This document shows positions 44,221-53,234 of a stretch of DNA of 64,000 nucleotides, in pieces. The notes under the pieces are model-generated. The model had not been told where the DNA came from, searched no databases, and worked only from the letters and a program-made list of their open reading frames with translations. The DNA comes from Halarsenatibacter silvermanii (GTDB taxonomy: Bacteria > Bacillota > Halanaerobiia > Halanaerobiales > Halarsenatibacteraceae). The position numbers and the translations under genes were made by a program. Numbering within the stretch: position 1 is the first letter of the stretch; every line of letters begins with the position of its first letter. The stretch is taken from the NCBI RefSeq assembly GCF_900103135.1, contig NZ_FNGO01000014.1:1-64000 (forward strand). The letters are read 5' to 3'.

Positions 44221-44318
44221 TCTCTGCCCAACCTCCGATTTTTAAAATGGATGATCAACTTTCCAGCAAAAACTAATTTTTGATCTTTCCAGAACTAAAT
44301 CAGAAAAATCCATTATCT

Positions 44319-44347
44319 ATGCTATCAGATTCCGGGTTCCCTGTCAA
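44319..44347 (-). promoter_or_regulatory. Sigma-A promoter for the FolT-like gene
   Basis: On the minus strand a perfect TTGACA (44342-44347), a 17-base spacer and TAGCAT (44319-44324), about 100 bases upstream of the ATG at 44220. Confidence 0.75.
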
Positions 44348-44357
44348 TAAATTCGAC

Positions 44358-45737
44358 TCAGGGCTTGTGTATAGATATGCCGTGAACGTCCTCGGCTGCT
44401 TCCATGATCGTTTCCGGCAGAGTAGGATGAGCATGAATCGTATCCGCCAGATCACCTGCGGTACTGTCCAGAGATAAAGCTGCCGCTCCTTCGCCGATCA
44501 GTGAAGAGGCACCCAGGCCGCAGATATGAATGCCGAGAATTTCATCGGTCTCCTCATCGGCGATAACCTTGACAAAACCTTTTCTCTCCCTCTCAGCCAG
44601 AGCTTTACCGTTGGCCTGATAGGGAAACTCTCCCACTGCTATCTCAGTTTTATTCTCTGCCTCCGTTTCAGTCATGCCCACGCTGGCAATCTCAGGAGTG
44701 CAGAATACCACAGCCGGAACAACCTCATAATCCATATTTTTATCACGCCCTGCCGTACAGGCAGCGGCCACAATTCCTTCCTGGGAAGCTGCATGAGCGA
44801 GCATATAATCTCCGGTAACATCACCGATAGCATATATATTATCCTCGCCCGTACGCATTTTATCATCAGTGTCTATCTCCCCGTTTTCTCCGATGATAAT
44901 TTCAAGGTCCTCAGAGATTTCCGGTGGTGTTGGAGTTCTCCCCGTGGCCATAAGCAGGGTATCGACATGCAGAGAATCTTCATCACTCAACTCAACCCTG
45001 AGCTCATCATCTTTACCGGTTTCTTCTATTCTCTCGACGGTGGTGTCGGTATAAACTTCTTCAAGCTCCCGCGAGAAGGCTTTCTCTATATTTTTAGAAA
45101 GATCATGATCCATATTGGGGAGAAGCTGCGGCAGCATCTCGATCAGATAAACCTCGCTTCCCAGCTCGGAAAATATAGAAGCAAACTCCACCCCTATATA
45201 ACCGCCGCCGACGACAGCCAGCTTTTCAGGAATTTCATCGATCTGCAGAAGTTCTCTGCTGGTCATAACCCCCTCCAGCTCTGTTCCCTCTATCGGAGGA
45301 ATTAGAGGCTTGGAACCGGTGGCGATGATAATATTTTCTGCTTCTATCAAAACATCCTCTTCCTCTCCTGCCACCAGCACCCTGTTTTCCTCCTCCAGCC
45401 GCGCTTTACCCTCTATAACTTTTATATTATTTTCCTCCAGCAGATACTCTATACCTCCAGTCAACCGGCGAACTATACTGTCTTTTCGTCTCATCATATT
45501 TTGAAAGTCGATTTCATAATCATTGATCTGAACTCCAAAAGAACGAGCTCGTTCAATATCACGAACAGCTTCAGCACTTCTCTTCAAAGCTTTTGTGGGA
45601 ATACATCCGTGATTTAAGCAGATACCACCGATATCTTCCTTTTCTATTACGACCACATCTTTGCCCAGTTGAGCAGCTCTAATAGCGGCCACATATCCTC
45701 CCGGACCTGCGCCTATGACAGCAACTTCTGTTTTCAT
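44358..45737 (-). CDS. lpdA: Dihydrolipoyl dehydrogenase
   Basis: A 459-residue FAD disulfide oxidoreductase reoxidising dihydrolipoamide of 2-oxoacid dehydrogenase or glycine cleavage complexes. FAD motif VIGAGPGGYVAAIRAAQLG, redox pair GICLNHGCIPTK (about residues 39-50), NAD motif VVGGGYIGVEFAS and the C-terminal HAHPTLPE His-Glu pair are complete. The start is ATG 45737 with AAGGGGG about 9 bases upstream; the extension to 45845 is rejected. No lipoyl complex genes are adjacent. Confidence 0.95.
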   Translation of the reverse strand: MKTEVAVIGAGPGGYVAAIRAAQLGKDVVVIEKEDIGGICLNHGCIPTKALKRSAEAVRDIERARSFGVQINDYEIDFQNMMRRKDSIVRRLTGGIEYLLEENNIKVIEGKARLEEENRVLVAGEEEDVLIEAENIIIATGSKPLIPPIEGTELEGVMTSRELLQIDEIPEKLAVVGGGYIGVEFASIFSELGSEVYLIEMLPQLLPNMDHDLSKNIEKAFSRELEEVYTDTTVERIEETGKDDELRVELSDEDSLHVDTLLMATGRTPTPPEISEDLEIIIGENGEIDTDDKMRTGEDNIYAIGDVTGDYMLAHAASQEGIVAAACTAGRDKNMDYEVVPAVVFCTPEIASVGMTETEAENKTEIAVGEFPYQANGKALAERERKGFVKVIADEETDEILGIHICGLGASSLIGEGAAALSLDSTAGDLADTIHAHPTLPETIMEAAEDVHGISIHKP

Positions 45738-45890
45738 GCATATAACCCCCTTATGTACTGATCTAAAAACATCAGCTTTTTTTCTTCCAATTATTTTCTT
45801 CTGGTTGTGAGAAAAACCTCCTTCTTTTGCTGATTTTATACTCAAATTTTGCCAGCATCCGGCAGCAGGATATAATCACTTATTCAAGCA

Positions 45891-45944
45891 AAAAAAAGCC
45901 TGAAATCTCCGAAAAAAGTGAATCCTTTACGGAAACTTCAGGCT
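45891..45944 (-). terminator. Rho-independent terminator after NCS2 permease gene
   Basis: On the minus strand AGCCTGAA (45937-45944 side) pairs with TTTCAGGCT, and CCG pairs with CGG inside, followed by a run of seven or more T. It lies 35 bases after the permease stop. Confidence 0.8.
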
Positions 45945-45979
45945 CTGATAATACAGGATTTAGTTATGCTTATAATGTA

Positions 45980-47506
45980 TCAAAGCTCATTAATATCGAT
46001 CTCGCAGTAGAGTGGTTCTTCCTCTTTTTCCGGATTTCTATCATAATAAAGGCTGAACAAGTAAATCATAACTCCCAGGACCAGATATCCCAGGGTGATT
46101 CCCTCAGCAAAATAGGTTCCCAGTTCCGGAGCATGCATGAAACCAAAACCCGACAGCAGAAAACCAATCACCAGCGTGCTGACAGCCTTCTTCCACTTCC
46201 GGTCTATCACAAAGACTGTAAAAGCTCCCCAGACTAAAGCGGCAAACATGGCACCTTCCGAAAGGGCCTCAGCAGCCGGGAACATCTCACCGAATTCTTC
46301 TGGATTCAGGCCATGGAAATTGGTCACGATAAAATCAGCTACTACAGGGAACATAGCCACCACGACCGCCGGAGCATGTCTGGAAGGCACGGAGACAAAA
46401 GCCTGAGCCACCATGACTATACCAACGAATACCAGTATGGGAGCTATAACGGGTAGAGGAATTATTTCAGATATGGCTCCGATCAGTCCCAGAAGAGCAG
46501 CTATGGCAAATACAATACCGTTTAATATGCTGTAACCGCGGCCGGCATTCATCTGCTTGGCCCCCGTCGACGCGATATAAACCGTGGTCGGAAAAACTCC
46601 GCCGAAGAAAGAACCGGCTATGGTGCCCAATCCATCAACTAACTGACACCTTTTAACGCTGTAATCATCACCGCAGGATGCCATCGCCTCTACATTGTTC
46701 ATGGTTTCCAAAAGATTATAAAGCTGTATAGGAATAATGACAGCCAGAAATGCTGTGGCAGCCGTAAATAATTCGGTCGAGCCGGTAAGCGGAGCAGAGG
46801 TTGGCAGGAAGGGATATATGCCGAGCTGTTCCATTCCCTCTCCCACGGCTGCCAGATCTGCCGCTCCAAATAAATAAGCCAGTAACGTACCGACAATGAT
46901 GGCAAAAAGCGAAGCCGGAATATTATAGGGCATCTTCTTTTTAGCTATCAGACCGATAATTATAATTCCCATGACCAAAAGACCGACTATCGGCATTTCA
47001 TAAGTTGTAAAAAACATCTCACTTCCGATAAGAGTAAAGGCTACTCCAGCTAAAGCTCCCAGCATAGCTGCCCGGGGCAAATTGCGCCTTATCCAGGGAC
47101 CAAAAATGCTGCCCAGAGCTTCGAGCACACCTCCCAAAAAGCAGGCTCCTACCCCAATTTTCCAGGCCAGCTCGGCATCTCCGTTGGCAAATTCCAGGGC
47201 CGGGCCCATAATTCCAAATAAATAAATGAACATGACCGGCGTTGAAATACCGTAAGAGAGAGCAGTAACATCTTCTCTACCCTCTTTTTCCGCCAGCTGC
47301 CGGGCCATTCTGGAATAATAAAGATTGCCAAAAAGAACAGCGATGGCAGCTCCCGGAATTACCCTGCCAAATACTATCCCGGCAGGATAACCCAGCTCTA
47401 TCATGGTTATTGATATTACTGCAAAATTAGCCAGGTTGTTCTGAAAAAGGGCGAAAAAACCATCAACGTCTTCCGCTTTAAAAAGCGGATAATCTACTGC
47501 GGGCAT
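45980..47506 (-). CDS. NCS2-type permease (xanthine/uracil/SulP-like superfamily)
   Basis: A 508-residue protein with about 12-14 hydrophobic spans. The early ALSYGISTPVMFIYLFGI and the mid NLLETMNNVEAMASCGDDY and DGLGTIAGSFFGGVFPTTVYIAS segments resemble AzgA/NCS2 nucleobase permeases, where a mid-protein Glu and the Gly-rich TM10 loop bind the base. It is longer than UraA. A purine or related substrate is likely. Start ATG 47506 has GGAGGAGG upstream. It is monocistronic, ending in a terminator. No purine riboswitch is found in its leader. Confidence 0.8.
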   Translation of the reverse strand: MPAVDYPLFKAEDVDGFFALFQNNLANFAVISITMIELGYPAGIVFGRVIPGAAIAVLFGNLYYSRMARQLAEKEGREDVTALSYGISTPVMFIYLFGIMGPALEFANGDAELAWKIGVGACFLGGVLEALGSIFGPWIRRNLPRAAMLGALAGVAFTLIGSEMFFTTYEMPIVGLLVMGIIIIGLIAKKKMPYNIPASLFAIIVGTLLAYLFGAADLAAVGEGMEQLGIYPFLPTSAPLTGSTELFTAATAFLAVIIPIQLYNLLETMNNVEAMASCGDDYSVKRCQLVDGLGTIAGSFFGGVFPTTVYIASTGAKQMNAGRGYSILNGIVFAIAALLGLIGAISEIIPLPVIAPILVFVGIVMVAQAFVSVPSRHAPAVVVAMFPVVADFIVTNFHGLNPEEFGEMFPAAEALSEGAMFAALVWGAFTVFVIDRKWKKAVSTLVIGFLLSGFGFMHAPELGTYFAEGITLGYLVLGVMIYLFSLYYDRNPEKEEEPLYCEIDINEL

Positions 47507-47677
47507 GTTTGGCCTCCTCCATAAAGTAATAAATATATAAATTTACTTGTTACGTTGTTCGTTACTGAGATGAATTTTCCTTCCGTAAAATAAATTTTTA
47601 TCGGTCAACAGAAAATTATACCTGTATACAACCTCAATTTAAATTGACAGGACGTGAACCGAGTAATTAAACATATT

Positions 47678-47705
47678 AAAAAGGGCCCCCTTTGCATCGG
47701 GACCC
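47678..47705 (-). terminator. Terminator after MBL-rhodanese gene
   Basis: GGGTCCC (47699-47705) and GGGGCCC (47683-47689) on the minus strand form a 7-bp stem with one G-T pair, followed by TTTTT. It is about 60 bases after the stop at 47767. Confidence 0.75.
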
Positions 47706-47766
47706 GGTTAATCTATAACTCAGTTTTTCGAGAATAGTATTTCAAAAGGTCAGTTTGACTGCACTA

Positions 47767-49185
47767 TCATCCCAGCCAGAGAGAATCAGCGATCTCCAGC
47801 CCTCTCTCCTTCGAGCTTCGCGTTTCACCGCGGGGACAGGTGCTGGACCGCCAGCCGGTCAGACCGCCCAGAGTTACACCGATATTTTCAAATCCTTCCC
47901 TTTTCAGAAGCGAAGCTGCAGTCATCGCGCGCAAACCGCTGCCGCAAAAGACATAAACTTTGACATTTTCGGGAATCTCCTCATAATGATCCGGAAGCTG
48001 GGTAATGTGAATATTTATCGCATCTTCTATTTCTCCTTCTTCCTCCACCTCATCTTCCGATCTAACATCCAGTATCCGGCAGTCCTTCGGACCTTTCATG
48101 ATTTCGCAGAGCTCTTTCACCCTGATAGTCTCTATGGTCTCACTGCTGCGGGCCTGCATATGCCAGGATATCATACCTCCGGATAGATAACCTTTGATAT
48201 TATCGAATCCGGTACGGTAAAGGTGCTTGATCTCCTCTTCAGGATATCCCTCATCGCTCACCAGCAGTATGGGACTGTCTGTATCTACGAACCAGCCAGC
48301 GAAGCTGGGAACATTGTCCTTCCAGATCGAGAGCGAACCAGGAATGTGAGCACCGGCAAAACTAACCTCAGTTCTGGTATCGATAACAACAGCCCCTTCG
48401 TCCTGGATATCGGCAAACTCATCGGGGGAAAGTGCTTCAGGACGTTTTTTTTCGGAAAGAAAAGGAGCACCGGTGAGGTTCCATTCTTCCATCCGGTTGA
48501 AATAAGGGGGATACTCGAGCATCTGTCCCACTTCTTCGATAAATTCTTCCCTGCTTTCGTATTGAAGGTGGGGATTTAAATTTTTCTCAATTCCAATCGT
48601 TGTCCATTCCCTATCAGCTATAGCGCTGGCACAAACAGAACCGGCTCCGTGCGCCGGACAGAGAATAACTTCATCTCCCAGCGGCAGGATTTTATCATAA
48701 ATAGAATCATAAAGATCTCCTGCTGTCTCTTCCAGCTTTTCTTCACCCAAAAAATCGACCCTGCCTACATCTCCGGCAAAGAGCACATCGCCGGTAAATA
48801 CCATCCAGGGTTCTCCTTCATATCCGTAAAGAACATAACTGAAAGAGCCGGGGGTATGACCGGGTGTATGCAGACCTTCCAGCAGAAGACGTCCGATCTC
48901 AATTTCTTCACCTTCTTCCATCGGCTGACCGTACTCATAATCGAGATAGTCATCAGCCCTCCAGATCTCCGCCCCGGTCTTCCGGGCAATTTCTTTAGAG
49001 CCTATCAGATAATCTTCGTTTCTGTGAGTCTCCAGCACATAATCGATAGTAAATCCTTCGGCCGATGATTTATCGAGGTATACCTCCACATCCCGTCTGG
49101 GGTCTATAACTGCCGCCTTTCCGTCATCGCCTATAAGATAAGAATTGTGGGCCAGTCCAGGTGATTTGATCTTTTCAAATAACAA
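47767..49185 (-). CDS. MBL-fold protein with two rhodanese domains
   Basis: A 472-residue cytoplasmic protein. Residues 1-240 are a metallo-beta-lactamase fold related to persulfide dioxygenases (GHTPGSFSYVLYG, FTGDVLFAGDVGR, CPAHGAGS). The first metal motif, normally THxHADH, reads THRNEDYL, so two of the ligands are lost. Two rhodanese domains follow (about 265-355 and 370-465). The first lacks a loop Cys (it reads LLVSDEG); the second has VFCGSGLRA with a Cys in the active loop, so only it should carry persulfide. A role in sulfane-sulfur handling is inferred. Confidence 0.82.
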   Translation of the reverse strand: MLFEKIKSPGLAHNSYLIGDDGKAAVIDPRRDVEVYLDKSSAEGFTIDYVLETHRNEDYLIGSKEIARKTGAEIWRADDYLDYEYGQPMEEGEEIEIGRLLLEGLHTPGHTPGSFSYVLYGYEGEPWMVFTGDVLFAGDVGRVDFLGEEKLEETAGDLYDSIYDKILPLGDEVILCPAHGAGSVCASAIADREWTTIGIEKNLNPHLQYESREEFIEEVGQMLEYPPYFNRMEEWNLTGAPFLSEKKRPEALSPDEFADIQDEGAVVIDTRTEVSFAGAHIPGSLSIWKDNVPSFAGWFVDTDSPILLVSDEGYPEEEIKHLYRTGFDNIKGYLSGGMISWHMQARSSETIETIRVKELCEIMKGPKDCRILDVRSEDEVEEEGEIEDAINIHITQLPDHYEEIPENVKVYVFCGSGLRAMTAASLLKREGFENIGVTLGGLTGWRSSTCPRGETRSSKERGLEIADSLWLG

Positions 49186-49311
49186 ATAATCAGCTCCTTT
49201 TTGTGACTCATCTTTTTAAACTAAATTTATTGGACAAATTTTATTTCTTTTTCCTAAAGTGGAGGATATAATAACATTTTTAACAGCTAATTGCAAATTA
49301 TTATTGAAAGA

Positions 49312-51105
49312 TTAGAGGAAAATAAAGTAAATAAAAAGTACCGAAACTCCAGCGTAAAGCACAGTCATGGGAAAACCAACTTTCATGAAATCCCGGCTGC
49401 TGTAATCACCGGCATTCATGAAGAAAGCATTAACCTGATGGGTGGGTAGTAAAAAAGAATTAGAAGCACAAATGCCGGCCAAAAGAGCCAGAGAGCGGGG
49501 ATCAATGCCCGTCTCCTCGCCCATTATCATCACAAGCGGCACCAGCACAACTGTTGAAGCTACATTGGACATAAAAAGCGTTAAAAATGAAGCCAGCAGT
49601 GCTACCGTAACCAGAATGATCGGAGCAGGACTTCCCGCCAGAACCTCCAGCAGCCGAGAGGCAAGAAACTCCGCCGTACCGCTTCTCTGCATGGCCGTTC
49701 CCAGAGGGATGAGACCCGTCAGCAAAAACACTGTCTGCCAGTCGATAGCATCGTAGATCTCCTTGAGAGGCACTGTCCGGGTAATCAGCATCAAAGCCGC
49801 CCCGGTAAAGAGAGAAAGGGAAAGCTGAAATCCTAAAATCACCAGCAGGATTGATACCGCAAAAGCAGAAAAAGCCAGCCAGGGATTTCGGCTTTTTTTC
49901 TTTTTTTCGGAAAGGGAAGTCAGAGCTATCAAATCCTCACCTCTGACCGCTTTCTTGATGTTCTCTATCAGGCCGAAAAACACCAGAATATCCCCCGGCC
50001 TCATCTTGAAATCGGAAAAATCACCGGATATAACCTTCTCGCCTCTGATGAGTTTTATAGGGTTTATGCTGTAATTTTTGCGCACCGCCAATTCGCGCAA
50101 TGATCTGCCGGTAAAATCCGAACCTGGTGGTATCAGCAGTTCAGCATAGCCGCTGACTTCCAGATTTTCACAGGTTTTATCCATGCATTCCCCGGCTTTT
50201 ACATATTCCAGGGAAAAATTTCTGGCAAACTCTGCTATCTTTTTTTCCGTCCCTAAAACCAGCAGATTTTGACCTTCAAAAAACCTGGTAAAGCGCCAGG
50301 GAGCGTATTTAACATCCCCTTCTTCTTCCAGAGCGGTCAGCACCAGACCAAAATCTGCCCACATCCTGGAGCTTTCCTGAGTCTGGCCTATCAAAGGACT
50401 ATCCTCGAGGACCCGACACCTAAAAATAGAGGTTTCCAGGTTCCAATCCCGAACCAGCTGTTTCTGTTTGTCCTCTTCATCCTGTAAAACTTTACCTTCT
50501 GGCAAAAATTTTTTCCCCATTAGTATCAGATATATAGTGCCGATCAATAGCAGAACTATTCCGACAGGAGTTACCGAGAAAAGATGAAATGGATCTTTAT
50601 CCTGCTGCATCATAAGATCGTTCAGTATAATCAGGTTGCCCGAGCCTATCATGGTCAGATTGCCGCCCAGAAGAGCAGCAAATCCGACCGGCATCAGAAG
50701 CTTTTTCAAAGAAAATCCAGTTTTGCTGCTGATCCTCCTGATGATGGGAAGATAAAGGGCAACCACACCAATGTTCTGCATAAATGCGGAAAGAAAGCCG
50801 GAAGTCACAGCCAGGGCAGAAATCATGCGATTTTCGCCATCACCGGCCAGTTCAATGATGGGTCCGGTTAGTTTTCCGGTAGCCCCGGAAGCCTCCAGTC
50901 CATGGCCCATTATCATCACCGCCATTACCGCTATAACAGCATTGCTGGAAAGGCCCGCAAAAGCTTCCATCGGCTCTATCAGGCCCAGCCAGGGTAAAAC
51001 CAGCAGTATTAAAATAGCAGCTATGTCCACCCTTAAAATTTCGGATACGAACATAAATATAGCCGCTGCCAGCACCAAAAGTGTAAGAGCTATGTCATAG
51101 GACAT
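49312..51105 (-). CDS. SLC13/DASS-type transporter with RCK_C (TrkA-C) domains
   Basis: A 597-residue membrane protein. The N-terminal half has about five spans (ALTLLVLAAAIFMFV onward), followed by a soluble insert at about residues 210-370 with two TrkA-C-like modules (DSPLIGQTQESSRMW and FTGRSLRELAVRKNY). A C-terminal set of spans ends in NAFFMNAGDYSSRDFMKVG. The SNVASTVVLVPLVMIM and SNSFLLPTHQVNAF motifs are the two inverted-repeat Asn-Thr/Ser signatures of the family. Such proteins move sulfate, dicarboxylates or other anions with Na+. Substrate unknown. Confidence 0.85.
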   Translation of the reverse strand: MSYDIALTLLVLAAAIFMFVSEILRVDIAAILILLVLPWLGLIEPMEAFAGLSSNAVIAVMAVMIMGHGLEASGATGKLTGPIIELAGDGENRMISALAVTSGFLSAFMQNIGVVALYLPIIRRISSKTGFSLKKLLMPVGFAALLGGNLTMIGSGNLIILNDLMMQQDKDPFHLFSVTPVGIVLLLIGTIYLILMGKKFLPEGKVLQDEEDKQKQLVRDWNLETSIFRCRVLEDSPLIGQTQESSRMWADFGLVLTALEEEGDVKYAPWRFTRFFEGQNLLVLGTEKKIAEFARNFSLEYVKAGECMDKTCENLEVSGYAELLIPPGSDFTGRSLRELAVRKNYSINPIKLIRGEKVISGDFSDFKMRPGDILVFFGLIENIKKAVRGEDLIALTSLSEKKKKSRNPWLAFSAFAVSILLVILGFQLSLSLFTGAALMLITRTVPLKEIYDAIDWQTVFLLTGLIPLGTAMQRSGTAEFLASRLLEVLAGSPAPIILVTVALLASFLTLFMSNVASTVVLVPLVMIMGEETGIDPRSLALLAGICASNSFLLPTHQVNAFFMNAGDYSSRDFMKVGFPMTVLYAGVSVLFIYFIFL

Positions 51106-51153
51106 TTTTTCTCCTCACTTCTTTTTATATTCCTGCTCATCCTTTTTCTGTGG

Positions 51154-51732
51154 TCATTGCTTAAAAGCTCTTAAAATATATAAAGAAGAAGTTATCTCCT
51201 CATATTCAGCATCTAGACCTTTATCCCGACAGACATCTGCCAGTTTTTCCGGCTCAAAGAAATTTACCGGCTCTCCAAAAAGGCTCTCTCCCACCCGGAC
51301 AAATCCGGTCAAAAAGCTGCCGGGAAGAAATTCCAGTATATACAACTCCCCCTGTTCATTCAAAATTCGGGCGACTTCGGCTATTGTATCATCCACTCTC
51401 TCCATATGATGCAGAGCATCCGCTACCACCACATAATCGAAGATTCCGGAGTTCATGGGTAAGTCATCTCCGCTGGCCAGCACATATTCAGTCCGGGGAT
51501 GACGGTCTTTCTTCTCTGCCCTTTTCAACATGCTTTCAGAACTATCAGCCAGCGTCACCCCAACCTTTTCGGGAACATACTCGAGAAGCTGCCCGGTCCC
51601 TCCGCCCAGATCCAGCAATTTATCTCCGGACTGTGGCTCGATAACTTCCATCAGCTCTTCCAGCGACTCCCCGTGACCGACAGCCTTCATAGCCAGATCA
51701 TATAAAGGAGCAGTCAGCTCAAAAAAACCCAT
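51154..51732 (-). CDS. Class I SAM-dependent methyltransferase
   Basis: A 192-residue enzyme of the UbiE-like Methyltransf_11 group. Motif I is LLDLGGGTGQLLEYVP (about residues 36-51), the acidic end of beta-2 is TLADSSESML, and VVVADALHHME follows. Substrate unknown. Halanaerobiales lack respiratory quinones in most species, so a menaquinone role is not assumed. It follows the Fe-ADH operon terminator and starts 49 bases upstream of the SLC13 gene's end region, in the same direction. Confidence 0.8.
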   Translation of the reverse strand: MGFFELTAPLYDLAMKAVGHGESLEELMEVIEPQSGDKLLDLGGGTGQLLEYVPEKVGVTLADSSESMLKRAEKKDRHPRTEYVLASGDDLPMNSGIFDYVVVADALHHMERVDDTIAEVARILNEQGELYILEFLPGSFLTGFVRVGESLFGEPVNFFEPEKLADVCRDKGLDAEYEEITSSLYILRAFKQ

Positions 51733-51911
51733 AAGATCACCACCTCATCAATGAGTACCTGCATAAATATACATTAACATTTTGATCTGCTTTATTAATT
51801 TAAAGTTTAATGCTTCCTGATTCAAATTTAACATCAATAAGTTATTTTTACAAGTATTAATTTAACATTAAAATTAAAGAATCAAAATCAAGCTATCCTT
51901 CTCTCAAAAAT

Positions 51912-51936
51912 AAAAAAAGCCCCGGTTTACCCGGGG
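51912..51936 (-). terminator. Terminator ending the AOR-decarboxylase-ADH gene run
   Basis: On the minus strand CCCCGGG and CCGGGG arms (51920-51936) enclose a TAAA loop, followed by CTTTTTTTA. It is 58 bases after the stop of the second alcohol dehydrogenase and is the first strong terminator found after 61940. Confidence 0.92.
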
Positions 51937-51993
51937 AAATAATACGCTGGTCTGTCAGCTATAATTTATCTATTTTTATCAGTCTTATTTTTC

Positions 51994-53151
51994 TTAGATT
52001 ATGCGGTCATAAATTTCTTTCAGATCTTCTTTATCAGGTACTTTCATGGTGTTATCCGGACTGCCGCTGTCCAGAGCATCTTTTGCCATCTTATCCTTCT
52101 TTTCTTGAAAATCTTCCTCACATACTCCCTGTTCGCAGAGGCATGGAATTCCGATATCATCGCAGAGATCTCCTATGGCTTCCACACCTTTTTCTGCAGC
52201 CTCTTCAACCGACAAATCATCTGTGTTTACTCCCATAGCCTCGGCCACATCGGCAAATCTTTCAGGCGCACCATCCACAGCAAATTTCATGCACTCCTCC
52301 AGCAGCACAGCATTGGAAAGACCGTGAGGAATGTGAAAGCAGGCCCCTATCGGTCTCGACATGCCATGAACTATGGTCACAGAAGAATTATTAAAAGCCA
52401 TGCCGGCTTCCATAGCTCCCAGCATCATTTCCGAACGGGCCTCCATATCGTCACCGTCTTCACAGGCCTTTCTCAGATTATCGGCAATCCTTTCGATGGA
52501 AGAAAGAGCGAAATTATCTGCCAGAGGCTGATGATTTTTCGAAGTATAAGCTTCCACCGCATGAGTTAAGGCATCGATGCCGGTGGCCGCCGTTATCTCT
52601 TCTGGCACAGTCAGTGTAAAGGTTGGATCGACTACAGCAGCATCAGGCATAAGCTTTGCATCACCGATCAGCATCTTTACGTCATCGCGGGTATCATGGA
52701 TTATCGTAAACTGTGTTACCTCTGAACCTGTGCCCGCAGTTGTGGGAATCGCCACAAGTGGTGGCGTATCGTTATCTATAACTCCCAGTCCCTCGTAATC
52801 TCTTATGTGACCGGGATTTGATAAGACCGCCCCGATAGCCTTCATCGTATCTATAGGACTGCCCCCTCCCAGGGCCAGCAGAAAGTCACAATCTTTATCC
52901 TGATAAATCTCAGCTCCATTTTCCACATGAATGTCCTTGGGCTCGGTGTTTATATCCTTATATACCGCATAATCAACACCTGATTCCTCCAGGGCTTTTT
53001 CGGTTTTTTCCAGATAACCCTGTTCTTCCATGACATGATCTGTCACGATCAGAGCTTTTTCGCCCATTTCACCCAGCTTATCCTGAGATTCGCCCAGAGC
53101 GCCCTCTCCATAGAATATTTCCGGTACTGAAAGAAACTGATTTGCTTCCAT
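51994..53151 (-). CDS. Iron-containing alcohol dehydrogenase (second copy)
   Basis: A 385-residue group III alcohol dehydrogenase. NAD(P) is bound by FLLALGGGSPIDTMKAIG (about residues 91-108) and the TTAGTGSEVT loop. Iron ligands are expected from Asp and His in TGIDALTHAVEAY (about 193-205) and from the histidines of IVHGMSRPIGACFHIPHG (about 257-274). A late CLCEQGVCEED carries several extra Cys. It reduces aldehydes or oxidises alcohols. It is 83 bases after the neighbouring ADH gene and closes the operon. Confidence 0.92.
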   Translation of the reverse strand: MEANQFLSVPEIFYGEGALGESQDKLGEMGEKALIVTDHVMEEQGYLEKTEKALEESGVDYAVYKDINTEPKDIHVENGAEIYQDKDCDFLLALGGGSPIDTMKAIGAVLSNPGHIRDYEGLGVIDNDTPPLVAIPTTAGTGSEVTQFTIIHDTRDDVKMLIGDAKLMPDAAVVDPTFTLTVPEEITAATGIDALTHAVEAYTSKNHQPLADNFALSSIERIADNLRKACEDGDDMEARSEMMLGAMEAGMAFNNSSVTIVHGMSRPIGACFHIPHGLSNAVLLEECMKFAVDGAPERFADVAEAMGVNTDDLSVEEAAEKGVEAIGDLCDDIGIPCLCEQGVCEEDFQEKKDKMAKDALDSGSPDNTMKVPDKEDLKEIYDRII

Positions 53152-53234
53152 TATTATCCTCCTTTTTAATTATTGTTATAGTCAGGATGGATTAGACTTA
53201 CAATCAAGATCTCTCCATCTTTTATGAACACCAT

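Noticed and set aside
44526-45305. 259-codon plus-strand frame opposite lpdA
   Set aside because: Antisense to intact dihydrolipoyl dehydrogenase, no family resemblance.
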